From Marsupella aquatica (Eukaryota > Marchantiophyta), in the NCBI GenBank assembly GCA_973895155.1, contig OZ316894.1:7006001-7070000 (forward strand): a stretch of 64,000 bases of DNA, in the 5' to 3' direction. Below the pieces are notes generated by a model. It did not search any database, had not been told where the DNA came from, and worked only from the letters and a program-made list of their open reading frames with translations. Both the position numbers and the translations under genes were made by a program. This document shows, in pieces, positions 21,043 to 33,300 of the stretch (positions are counted from its first letter, which is position 1; each line of letters starts with the position of its first letter).

Positions 21043-22239
21043 ATGGAAGAGCCAGCAAAACTTGAGGAACCATTTAAGCCTAGTCCCGAGTCAGTGAACG
21101 TTGGCCCCCAAGTGTCACCAGAATCAAGCACCACCAATGCCCCGAATGAATCTCCCATAATTGAAGATGCATCTCACAATGCCACACATCCTCCTGGATC
21201 TGAAACTATCTCTCTAGACACTCCCAAACAATGTGGATCTGGTGCTGATTGCCAAGATTCAAAGGTTGATAAGTCTCTTGACGGGGGTGGTCAATCTATA
21301 GATCATCCCCCTATAGATGCTGCCATACCATCCCAATCAGGTTGTGAGTTAGGTGCTGTGCAAGTTGCTCAATCAAATGCTACCATGGATTCTCCTAGTT
21401 GTCCCCGACCATTAGAAGCTTGCCCTATTGAGTCATTAGAACCTTCCAAGTCCGGACCGGATGCTGAGACTTTAAGTTCCACCAAGCCTATCAAGGTAGG
21501 GGTTGAGTCCCACGAGCCTTTGGAGATATTAAGGATTGAGGCCCGCAAGCCTACAGAGACAGAGACTGAGTCCCCCATGTCTTCCCAGCATTCTGCAGAA
21601 TTAGGCAGTGAATCCCCCAAAGCTTCCACATTGACTTCAGAATCAGGAGTTGAATCCCCCAAATCCCCTTATCCTTTGGAGTCTAGTCCTGAGTCCCCCA
21701 AATCGATTGCTTCCAACGAGTCCGGAGAATCTGCTGCATCAGAATCTAGCCAATCTCAGAAATCTGGATCATCTTCCGATTTTGTACGGAGGAAGTCAAA
21801 GTTGATGGAAAGCTACTCCATCAGAAGGCCATCCAAATTGAACCAGTTAGAAACCCAGCTTGAACTTGTTGCAAGTGAGAGAGAGAAGGACATAATTGTG
21901 AAACAAGAATACAAGGTGCAGGAGGAATCCCTTAAGGAGAAACGGGAGTCGATCATTAAAGAAATGCATAAGGAGGAGAGAAAAGCAAAAATGGAGAAGA
22001 AAGCATCATTTAGGGCAGGGACAAGTTTAAGGGTTGATTTGAATGCCTCAAGGAGAGATTCAAGGAAAGATGATCTAAATAGGAAAAAGGAGGAAGATGA
22101 GAGAAATAAACAACTCATTTTGCAGAGGGCTAGAGATGAGAAAAATCTTCGAAAGTCTATTTATCAGAGCAGTAGCAAGACTCCTTCCGCGGCTTCTTCA
22201 CAAAGTTCTCCTAGCCCACCACCAGAACAGAAAGATTAG
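21043..22239 (+). CDS. Disordered Ser/Pro-rich protein with charged C-terminal coiled coil
   Basis: An intact frame of 398 residues from ATG 21043 (MEEPAKLEEPFKPSPE) to TAG 22237-22239. The upstream in-frame stretch back to 20815 looks non-coding, so this ATG is preferred. Residues 1-250 are low-complexity, with repeated E-S-P-K/M motifs (ESPKS, ESPMS, SESPKAS). About residues 265-370 are strongly charged with heptad-like Leu/Ile (LNQLETQLELVASEREKDI, EESLKEKRES, EERKAKMEKK), probably a long helix or coiled coil. The end is Ser/Pro-rich. I know of no named family. The ESPK motifs could be proline-directed kinase sites. The next gene, on the same strand 1.7 kb downstream, is also a disordered S/T-P-rich protein. 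It could be a cytoskeletal or motile-cell protein, but nothing in the sequence proves that. Confidence 0.6.
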   Translation: MEEPAKLEEPFKPSPESVNVGPQVSPESSTTNAPNESPIIEDASHNATHPPGSETISLDTPKQCGSGADCQDSKVDKSLDGGGQSIDHPPIDAAIPSQSGCELGAVQVAQSNATMDSPSCPRPLEACPIESLEPSKSGPDAETLSSTKPIKVGVESHEPLEILRIEARKPTETETESPMSSQHSAELGSESPKASTLTSESGVESPKSPYPLESSPESPKSIASNESGESAASESSQSQKSGSSSDFVRRKSKLMESYSIRRPSKLNQLETQLELVASEREKDIIVKQEYKVQEESLKEKRESIIKEMHKEERKAKMEKKASFRAGTSLRVDLNASRRDSRKDDLNRKKEEDERNKQLILQRARDEKNLRKSIYQSSSKTPSAASSQSSPSPPPEQKD

Positions 22240-23936
22240 CAACTTACTGGAATAAATAGTGTGGGTGTCTTGCATTGTTTTTATAACTTGAAATCAATAT
22301 CAGCTAGGTATTGAAGTGCGTACAGATGCATTTTCAGGGCAACCAGTCATAAGCCTGAAAAGTGGCATCTGGTGTATTTAATTTATTCATTATCAAACAC
22401 GTCAATCCAAAATGCAAAACCCACATCAAGAGGAAATTTGAATTAAAGAGGTGAATTTAGTGAAGACTAGGTAAGAATGCGGCAAATGCTAATGTCAAAC
22501 AATTTTTTTTCCATATTAAAAAATTAAAAAATATATTCATGTTATAGATATCAGTATCCTGTTCAAGTTTTGCTAGAATTTAACATTTTGCAATATTACG
22601 AACATTATGGTAAGTGTATTCAAGTTAATTATATAGGAAGCTATTACGATTATGCATAGTTAGCTCTGCAAGGTATTATTTATTAAATTTTATCCCTATT
22701 TAAAGACATTTAAGCCTACATTCAAAGCGAGAAGAAACAACCTTGCATTAACCACCAGAAAATTTCTAAGAAATCTTACTAAACTGGATTCCAAATTGTC
22801 ACTTGCCTTGAAAATGAGATCTGGTTAAGGATTGTCAAGGTTTAATCATAGTAGTTGACGCTTTCAAACTGAGATAAAAATCATGAGGAACCAACGATCA
22901 CACATAATTATATTCAAGCAATTTACATAACACGTTCGTCAGAAATAGTTATCTTTAATTTCCATTCTCATACACTAGAATGAAAATGGTAATTAATTTG
23001 TAGTTACAACTCCTTGCTGGCGTTATAAGCTTGTGATTTCTTGCAGTGGGGTGGAAAGCCACGTGAGCTGGCATGATTGTCAATGGTTGAAATGATTACA
23101 CAATCTCATAGGATCTCTTAAGTGATCATAAGCTAGGCTGGCATTGAGGGTGATATATCGCCATTGATCACTTGTGAACAAGAGCAATGATCTGTGAAAT
23201 TTGAGCTATATCAAGAGATCATCAAGAGCTGCATCAAGAGGATCCTCTACTACTTAGGTCTCAAATTGGAACTCAGGCAATCTGTATCACTCCAGGCAAT
23301 TAGACACCCAATGGTTGAAATTGAACATCAACATATTGAAGGCACCACTGCAGTTCACCCAGGAACTAAGGATAGTTTGTTTTAAGAAGAAACATTTAAA
23401 TGTCAAGATATAATCTCATACACTACCTTGATCTCACTAGATGTTGTCTGGACTCTCTAGAAGTCTGTGTTGCAAAACGAGATGTCAACAAGTTGGACGC
23501 AAAAGACACACTAGCCCACTTTTGTTCTTGAGCCTTGTCCTCAAGAATATGTGCTTGCCAAATGCAATAACTAAACAGTGGATGTTCACAGAATGAGATC
23601 CATTTGGACGATCAATTGGAAGTGTGCCTCAGATCCGGAGCAAGGCAAGACATCATGCCAAAATGCAGATTGTTAGCATGTTTAAATGATCTGATCATGT
23701 GACATGCCAAGAAGTTAAGAATTCTTTGATTGTATATGATTATGTTGAAGAACAGAAAATTGAATCTTGTGATTTGAACCAATGGTGTGACACATAATCA
23801 ACCCCATATTCAACAGTTCCATGAAGCTAGAGAACTTCAAAGTGGTCACTAATTAGGTCCTCATGACTTGCAAGACAGATTGCACAAAGTGCACCCTATG
23901 TGAGATCCATTTTGCAAGAGACTATGGGCTTTGACA
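22240..23936. other. Intergenic region between two plus-strand genes
   Basis: AT-rich, with no domain-bearing frame. The only open stretch of note (23194-23385) has no recognisable features. It probably holds the 3' end of the upstream gene and the promoter and leader of the downstream one. Confidence 0.45.
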
Positions 23937-26183
23937 ATGTGGGCACCACATCCTCGGGGGAGGATCATTAGACGTCCTCAGCCTGATTTCTCTCATCGTC
24001 GATCACGTATACAACGTAAACCAGCCCCACAAGTGATTTTAGACTCAGTGCCAGACCCAAGATGCAATTATAAATATTTTGGCATCCATCGATCAGACAT
24101 CACCGATCATCTCAAGATCATTGTTCCTAGTCATGCCTTCCACCCATCTCTTGTAGGAGCACTCCCTCCGCCAGTAAGAGGTAGGGGTCCTTGTTCTGTG
24201 AAAGGGAAAAGACGTCCGGAGACTGCCCCAGCATCAACTGTATGGTTTGGAAGAACTTGCTCAGATGTATCTGATTGGCTTCGCTACAGACCACCTGCAC
24301 ACTTGGGCTTAGATCCAGACAACAAGCCTCTACCATCCTATCCAACTTCATCCTCCCTTGTCACAGATCCTAAGTGGCAAACAAAGGAGTTCCCCGCCTT
24401 GCCTAATGTTCTATGGCATTGGTGGAAAGAGCGCCCTAGCAGTGTACCACTTGCCACAAAACCCCAACAGGTGAAGTTTGATACTCTGGTGGAGGCCTTG
24501 AAGGACCGAGTTGTGAGACCCTCGGGGCCTTATACTCCTCCCACCTCAGCTCCTCCTACAACAGCCCCCACCCCAAGGAGTCGGGCACAAACTCCTCGGG
24601 ATGTGGTCCCAACATCCAATGGAGAAGCACATCAAAGTAGGGCTCAAACACCTCAATTGCAAGGAGCACAAACTCCTAGGAATCTGGTTGCAACATTCAA
24701 TGGAGAAGCACATCAAAGTAGGGCTCAAACACCTCAAATGGAAGGGGCCCAAACCCCTCAAAATGTGGTCCCCACATCCAATGGAGAAACACATCAAAGT
24801 AGGGCTCAAACACCTCAAGTGCAAGGGGCACAAACTCCTAGGAATGTGGTCCCAACAGCCAATGGAGAAACACATCAAAGCAGGGCTCAAACACCCCGAC
24901 TGCAAGGCCCTGGAGATCAACTTGATCTAAAGTCATGGGAGGAATTTCCAATTCGACCTGCTTCAGTATCAAGCTCAACATTTGCTTCTCGCCCGTCTTC
25001 AGCAGCTCATGGGGCAACTACAAATCTCCCAACATCTACACCTCGGGGTAAGAGTGGCCCAATAGATGGTTCTCCCAGACTTTCATTAGCTCCAAGACAT
25101 CACTCTGCTGGAGAGAGTCCAAGATCTCCAAATCCTCTTGGTAAGATGGAATGAAATGTCCTTTTTTCATTGACAACAAGATGTGATAACTTTCATTCAA
25201 TGAATTTGTATAATATCAAACTTGAAGCACTTCCCCATATGTAGGGTTCAAAAACAGCTACATATTTTTGGTGTCATCATGCAACTAAGTGACTCTGGAT
25301 CACACAAATATATGCACCAATTAACTAGGCTAGAACTAGATACTGTAGTCTCGTTTACCCACCCTTACAATGTATGCAGGGCATTGACTTGTGGTGATGA
25401 TAAGCATCTGTCAATTCCAGGACAAGCAATCTCCAATTCACAATAAACTGATATAGTTACTTCAACAGATACTTTAGAATTGGATTGCATCAAGATTTTC
25501 AGTAATTGTTCAAGTATTTGGTTTTGGTCAATTTTCCATGAAGTTATTTTGCATGCAATATTATTTCATCTTTCTCATGATTCTTTAATATGATTGTGTT
25601 GTCTCAACTAGGATATGGGTGTGAGAACTCTAGAGACACACCAAGGTCTGGTTATGGTACTAGAGGCGTGGGAACATCAGCACTTTCTTTGGATGTTAGA
25701 TCACCTCAAGTGGAGGTACAAAACTGTGCATGTGATCGCACTTCACCATCACAAGTCCCAATCCCAAGGCTCAATTTTCAGGCAACTGGGGAGACCTCAC
25801 TAACACCAAGTAAGCCATCAACCCCAACAGTTTCCTGTGGCAAGCCCCCTCCCTCACCCAGACCATCACACCCTAACCCTCCTCATGTCCCTAGACAAGC
25901 CATTCCTCGCAAGACTTGTGGGAGGCACCATGCTGCAGTTCCTTCAGGTCTTTATGTCCAAGGGCAAGGGCATGGGTCCAGCAATAGAGGGGTGGAAAGA
26001 AAGACACCTAGGGCAGAGATTGCAAGAGCAAGTCAAGGATTGACTGTGGACAATATGAGGCGAATGAGCCCAGATTCCTTTGCCACAAAAATAGTTTGGG
26101 CAGAGAAACTAAAGACACAGGGACAAGGATTGCCATGGCCATTTGAGGAGAAGAAAGCAATAAAGACTGTGAAGGTGTTCTAG
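23937..26183 (+). CDS. Two-exon gene for a Thr-Pro-rich protein with a 27-residue repeat
   Basis: Exon 1 runs from 23937 to 25140 and exon 2 from 25612 to 26183. A phase-1 intron (GTAAGA donor, TCAACTAG acceptor) joins them at a Gly, giving about 591 residues. Residues 1-180 are basic and more conserved in look (PDPRCNYKYFGIHRSD, KGKRRPETAPASTVWFGR, WLRYRPPAHLGL, VLWHWWKERP). Residues about 216-325 are a repeat of RAQTP, then GAQTP, then NVVPT, NGE and HQS. The rest is Pro/Ser/Thr-rich, ending in a charged helix (WAEKLKTQGQGLPWPFEEKK). I do not recognise the family. TP/SP-rich basic proteins of this type are common among microtubule-associated and ciliary proteins, which would fit a plant with swimming sperm, but this is only a suggestion. 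ATG 23937 is the first in frame; a TGA lies upstream. Confidence 0.65.
24582..24905 (+). repeat. 81-bp in-frame coding repeat
   Basis: Units encode RAQTPxxxGAQTPxN then VVPTxNGExHQS (27 residues). There is a shortened first unit, about three full units and a final partial one. The copies differ by a few substitutions (A/T after GE, S/F/A before NG), so the array is not brand new. The repeat also creates long antisense open frames, which should not be called genes. Confidence 0.9.
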
Positions 26184-27320
26184 ATAGTGTGATGCAGTGT
26201 AGTCTGAGACAAGCTAACGTTCTCGCCATATTGTTTGCCTTATTCACGGCATGGCCTTCAGTTTATCTTCTTTGTCACAATTTTTGTTCAAGCATTGAGT
26301 ATAAATCACCTTCCTTATTGATCTATTTGTGAAGCTAGGGATTATGTTATATACTTAGATAGTGCTTTGAATAATCACCTTCATTTCGTTGTAGCTTTAT
26401 CATGAGAAAGTTAAAGGAGACACACGGATAATAATTTTCTTGTGTATGAGTGTAGCTTTCCAATGGTGAAGATGTATGAGTGCATGACTCACTACTAAGG
26501 TAAATGCAGTGGTTTGGAAATGTAAAGAGTACTGATAGTGGTAGTCTTAGCTAGAGTAAAAATTTCCATAAGATCAAAATGGTAAAATATCCATTCATTT
26601 GTCTAAAGAGAAATATGAGTCTGTGTCCCTTTTGCAATTGATGGTTTGTATTGAATGATCCGTAAGGATTATTTCAAGGGGTTTAAAAAGTCAAGCTCCA
26701 TATTCTCATTATGGCCCATTTGAAGATCAAAATTGTCATTTCTTAAAAAAGCTAACGTTGCATATTGCTATGTATATTTAAGACTTCTGCACAATTCAAC
26801 TGAGCATATATAGGTTTCTAATTGAATGTCATGGACAGTCTTCAATTCTTGATAAACCTTCTTTCTCAAAACTCACTTGACTATCATGAAATCTTGTAAA
26901 ATCAGGTAAAAAGAGGTACTTTACATTCCTTTGCATTCATTTCACAGTTACAGTAAGCCAGGCAGAACCTTGGCACAATGCAAGGCATTCCATCATTGAA
27001 AGCCAATACTTTTGGGTAGAGAAATGTTTTCTGCTCAAAAACTTAGTTGAAATCAGGGTTAAAAAGGTCACATTTTGCCAATGGGATTGATTGCAGTCAT
27101 ATTAGTGGGAACATCTAGCAATGGTCTTTACTCAAAGGTGGCGTTTAACAGAAAAAAGCACCTTCTCAAATCTCAACATCTATTGGGAAGAATCTCTTGC
27201 CTCCATTACTTTCATTGGTAGACAAACTGGCTAGGTACACAACGTTTAATATAAGCCAAAAAAGCATTCCCCTAAGCACACCATCTAGCAGAATTTGTTT
27301 TGCTTCACCATTTAATCTCA
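26184..27320. other. Spacer between convergent genes
   Basis: AT-rich sequence containing the 3' ends of the Thr-Pro-rich protein gene (plus strand) and of the NPF gene (minus strand). I see no further gene, RNA or clear repeat. Confidence 0.5.
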
Positions 27321-30300
27321 TTATAACGAGTCCTCTATTGTGTCTGAAGATCTGTGAGGGTTAATATGGCCAGGCTCAAGAGTGTAAGTGTACGCTGAGG
27401 CAACGAAGGCATAGATTGTGAAGACAAGTACGGTAAGGACAGCAAGAGTACAATAGAAATAATCTATCCTACCTCTGTTGATATCGTCATGCAACCAACC
27501 ATTTGCTTCACCAGTTGGACTCTTGGTTACCCCTTGAAGTATTCCCACCAAGGCACCGCTTAGAATTCCACCCATGCCCAAAGCTGCCCAAACGAAGGAT
27601 TTCTGCACATTTTGTAATCTAGTGGGAGTCTCATCATAGAAGAACTCAAGGAGCCCCGGCACCACAAAGCTCTCTCCTAGACCTGCCATAATTCCAAGTT
27701 GTTTGGATAAGTACATGATTGATTCGATTTACAATTCTTTACACTCCACAACTAGCTAAATTCGCTAATTCATTACAAGTCTAAAGAATGAGATTCAGTG
27801 TGCCCTGTTGCTCTGTATTTCATATTATAAACTACTCTTTCGGACAGAAAAAAAAAATGAGTTACTCCAAATCAAGGTTGTAAACCATGAAGTCCAAATT
27901 TCGGTAGTGGAGCAACATCGTTTTCTCGTACACTATAGTAGAGCAAATATATACCATGAACTATGAGCCACTGATTCACAGAACACAAAATAAAAAAATC
28001 AAACTGCTAGCATTCAGGCATTTTGAGACTATGTAACTATGCTACTCTTATCTTTGCAGTATCATAAATAATGTTTATGTTGAATGGGAAAAACAAGTTG
28101 CCTTTGAGATTAGAATAGATTCTGCTTCTTTTAGGCTTGCTGAGTCACATTCTTCTATCAAATTTTCACCTAAATGGAAGTAGGGAGGTTACATAACAAT
28201 GAAACACAACTAACATCTGAGGCAATACAATATGAGGTTGACACTGAGTTCAAATTCAAAATGAGTCGCCTCATATTTAGATGGTCTTGTGAAAATGTTA
28301 GTGAGAGGGACCAAGCCAACTACTGAAATGAGGATATTAATCCAAATCAAGAAAAAGTAAAGGTTGAGTTTGAAGATGGCACCTGCTAATACAAATTGTG
28401 GAACTAACCAAAAGCCAGAAAGGGGTTTGTCACCCATACTGGAGTTAGCCGCTGCTCTACGGCTATTCTCCATTATCGCGGAGACTGACATTGCCAAAAT
28501 GCCAATGAATATGCCCACACCGACTCGTTGGAGACTAGTTAACCCTCTCCGACACCCAGTTAGCCTCCTACAAATCCAAAACACATACACTGCTTAATGA
28601 TTCTATGACAACTAGCTTGTATATATTGGCACTTATGAAATAAAACTGATCCATATATCTCAATCATATAATATTCTTAATACAAGCCTTTGTCAACAAT
28701 CATGTTTTGTATTCTGAATAAGGCCTGAGTGTGTCAATAACATGTACTGTGTATTTTACACTACTTTAGAGTCGGTGTGTTTAATCTACAATAAGATGAT
28801 CCAGCTGTCCTATCTTTTCTCCACTAGTCTAACTTTCCGTCCCAAAACTTTTCTTGTGGAGAATTAAAGCGTGCTTTAAACTTGAAGATTTGATGACATC
28901 TCTGCATTGAAACTCTCTGTAGAAAACTCCTTTTGTTTGAACCTGTCTTTGATTTGTATGCACTTTATGATGGGACGTTGCTTTTTGTTCTGGATTAGAT
29001 TCAAAGAAATTATGTCAATTTATTGTTAATTTAGAGCATCGTTTACATTACGGGCATCGATGCTCAGATCAAGCTTCAATTGACCTCGAGCAGTCTTTCA
29101 GTAGGAGCAAACGGCTGTTGAGGTCAGGACCAGGTTTTTTAAAAGCCATGTGTAAATTTGGGTAATTTGGAAAGAATATTAAAGCATGACTGACTACTTT
29201 TCATGGACATTAAATAGTGTCACTGGAGCACAGACGGACATTAGACGTCTCAAAGATGGACCTCAACTCCCCTAGTTACAGGTTCATGAAGTTGAAACAC
29301 AGGACCTCAACTCCCCTAGTTACAGGTTCACCTAGTTAGAGTTACAGGTTCACAGACCAAGTTAGAGACTACCAAATTCATAGCCATACCATAGTCCATA
29401 CATTTTTGCCATACTTTAGGTGATATGACATTACCATTAGTCAGTATTGAGGCTGGTGAAAAAAGAACAAAAAAACCTTTTAGATTGTGAAAAAAATATG
29501 ACCGTCATCCCTAATTTCTAAGCTTCAGAGAACTTCAGTTCAATGCAATCCCATTGAAGTGACGTTGTTCGATCCAGCTACGAGTCTGTCGTTGATTTCT
29601 TAAGCTGAAAACTATTACAATAGCTGAGAGGGAGATGACGCACCTGAAGACTCTGAAGAGGTAGATATCGTAGATGGGCACAAACAGAAAGAAAGTCAGG
29701 ATGGAGAAGACTCCCATGCTCGCTGCTGGGACTTCGAAGTCGGCCACACTCCGGTCCATGGTCAGCGCTTGCTGTGTCATAAGGGTGAAAACCTGTCGAG
29801 AAGGCAGGGCCAGGGATTGCACATTCAACTAAAGAGAAAGACCCTTCTGTATGCCAGTTTTTGATCGGCTTCTTCGGTCTCCAGTGTTGAAATAACTCTC
29901 TCCTTTGAAATTAGATAACCCCGTAGGTAACTTGTTTCTCTCAAATCCTTCTGTTCATTTGAGCGTACTGGCCGGGCGTACTGGTCCAAATTTTACTGTA
30001 TCAATTACATTGAGTCTTTATTGATGGTTTTGCAACATTGACAGACCATTGATGTGTTGTTCAGTGGCAAGTGGAGAACCGAGCGATTGATAGTGACCAA
30101 CTTTGGCATCCTCTAATTTGCGAATGTTACACTCACCAAGTCACAACCAGGGGATTCAAAATCGGGTATTACAAGTTTTCTAGTGCTGATTGATCGATCA
30201 TAAGAAAAGTTTACTAACAGGAGTCGTGGCAGACATACCTGAACGTAGACGATGGCAGATACACTTGTGCAGAGCCAGACAGGGGCCATTGTCAAGACCT

Positions 30301-33300
30301 TTTTGAGTTCTTCCACTTGATGCACGGTGCAGAGCCTCCAGGGATTGCACTCGTTAATATCGATGCTGTCGTTCGAGTCCTCTAAAATAGCTGCCTTATC
30401 CAGCCACCTGATGCCATGTGTTTAGATCTATATGTCAGGCTCTCTTCCATCTCATCTTATTATAGACCTTATTAATAATTCTCCACCTTTCTTTCCCGGA
30501 GGATATTAATTTTAAAGCTCTCCAACTCCACCTTCACTATATCAGTTCAGATAGTGCAAACGGTTGTCCTTACTGTATGTAGAAATCGGATTCAATGATG
30601 GGAAACTTCATCCTTCGCCCAGCGAAGTGTTTGGAGGATGGTAACATTGTACTGTACGTCGTTCACCTTAAAGACATGGATTTGGGTCCCACAAAATGTG
30701 ACAATAATTGGTTTCGGTGATTTAAACAAAATAATGTGATTTATCATGGTATGAAGTTACATTACAGAGTATATTGTCACGTTTTGATGTACAATTAACG
30801 AGACGCCATGTATTTACTTCGGCCCTTTTGTACCTAGAGCTCTTCGCGATGGGTCGGCGGTTTTCGTAGCACGAAATTAGCTGAATTTTTCGGCTCAGTA
30901 TCTATTTGTTAATTATACAATTCAGGTTATTCCCCCTAAAGTGGCAAGTCAGAGACCAATGAGTTGATGTTGTACCAGTTGGTGGATTGCGTCTCATCTG
31001 TATCGGCCTTTTACAACCACTTTTGTACACTCCAACTTTGTGTTCATGGTAATGAGTGCCAGACTGGGATTTTTGGCGTTAGGAAGCACTTTCTATACAT
31101 GCAAGCATTCTCGATCTGAGAGTGTACCACTTGATCCCTATAATGATAGGCTTGTACTGAAAGTGATTTCTTGTGACTTTTAGCCCTACTTTCCATTAGT
31201 TTCTGCCGCACGGTCCCTTCAAGTCGATTCTGGTCCTCGAGGAGAAGAAAAGTTTATTCGAAATCGTGAAGTGGTTTGTTTGTTGTCAGCTTATTAACTT
31301 CCTAATCATGGCTGGTTATTGAGTTGGTCACTTCAGCTATTAAATGCTCTTGTCAACTGTCTCAATCAGAGCTGTACATGTCGCCTTTCATAATCATTTC
31401 CTTTCTCTATCAATATTGACAATCGATCGATGTGAAAACGTAATTTCATTCCGTTTCTGTATTTATATATCAGTGTCAAGTTGCACTTGGACTCTCTGCT
31501 TTGTGTTTTCAACATGACAGTGAGGTCTCAAGCAGCCGCCATATGCAATGCATAATGTACACCGACGTATGAAAGACCAAGGCGACAATGAAAACTTAAG
31601 GCAACTGCACACCATACACGTTCATGAAAAGGAGCCCAGAGTCGACAATAAACGTACTTCATATTCTCGGTATGGACGAGACGATCGTTGTTGATGCCGT
31701 GTGTTTTCACTTGATACAGTGCGTCCGGATTCTCTGGCAAGCTCAGCTTCCGTTTACGAATTGCAGCAATGAGGACTCGGACGAGACTTGTCAGAGGGCT
31801 ACCCGTGGCATAGACGCAACGATAGAACGTGCTGCCGCAAAGTAGCGCTATCAGTGAAAGCCCCATTGTTATGGACAGAATAAGGGACCCCCATCCCCAG
31901 CCAACGTCGGTCTGAATCCAAATGACCACAGTGACCGCAACGATCGTTGTGGAAGCCCTGCACGCTTTGTACCAGTTGAAGAAGCTCTGGATCTGAATTT
32001 GGTGCATGGGGTTGCTCTCATCAAATTGGTCAGCTCCACATGGTGCAGCGCACGGCCGAACACCACCCGAACCCAAAGCTTGCAGTGTAAGAGATAGGAA
32101 GAGGACTGCCATTTGTAACGAAGTCGCGTGGTGACACTGGTCATCCCGGTTCGAGGTGCAAGCACTTGGTCGCAGATTGGATGCCATTACGAGCAGGTTG
32201 AAAAGAACTAGTCCCTGCACGCATTGATGTTCATGAAGCTCGTGTGAAAAAACAATGTTCGTTCACCTCTCAATTAACGATCGCTCGAAGTTGCTTTACA
32301 GAAGTTATTCACTCTTTTCGGCATTTGTCTCAACAACTAATGTTCCGTCTGACTAGGGCACTGAGCACGCAGTTCCGCGTGCATCTCATCTAAGGGCACT
32401 AATAGAGCATTTAACCTGTCTGTGATTCATTCTCTGAATTTATTTTGATCTAGCTTGGATTTCGAGTTTCAGAGTGAAAAGTACCAGCTTTTATTGGTCA
32501 ACAAGGATAACAGGATCAAAAACTAGGAGACGTGAACAGTGGAGGACATAGTTACAAGTCAATTCAATGGAATCACTGGCAGGAGATGCGGCTGTCCCGG
32601 CCTGTCAATTAGTCAGTTGTTATGTCCAAATCATTATCTCTCAGATATTTGGCATCAGCTGGACACAAATTCCCTAAACGTCAGGTTATTACCTCTAAGG
32701 CTTTACTCAGATGTATTTGATCCACCGGCTATCTTTGCCTATAAGAACAACTCCGAAGTTCAAATGGTAGTGGGTTTTCATTATGTGATTGCTATGGAAG
32801 GATTTCCACTCTCTGCTCTGCTCTGCAATTTTCTCTGTAAGTGTGTTTCATCGTTTCGCAATTTCTGGTTCAATATAGTCAAACTTAGTTCAGTAGGATC
32901 TCTCTGTTGTGCATGAATTCTTCAATTTGGTTTATTAATTCTTTTCTTTTAACCAGTCCCCCCCTTTTATATAAAACCAATACAGGGCTTCCCAAACCCA
33001 ATTCGTGGTTATTCACAAGTATAGTCTAAAGATCAAGATATTATATTATCAAATAAATTCATTCTCGTGTTCGTTTTCATTCACAAGTCGAAATATAAAA
33101 GAAATTCTTTTACTAAATAAATTACAACGTACTATCGTTTTCCACTGTTTTCGATCACTCTATGGAATAGAAATCTAATGAGTACTTCGTGTAGACTCAG
33201 TAATCGATGAGAAAAAAGGTTCCTTTCATTTCTTAGCCCCACGTACCTAGATTATAGGATTCTGCCCAGTCTACTGGTCCTTTGAACTTCACTGATTGAT

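Noticed and set aside
24546-24930. Open frames on the minus strand and in a second plus frame across the TP-repeat region
   Set aside because: They are shadows of the 81-bp coding repeat, whose length is a multiple of three and keeps the other frames open.
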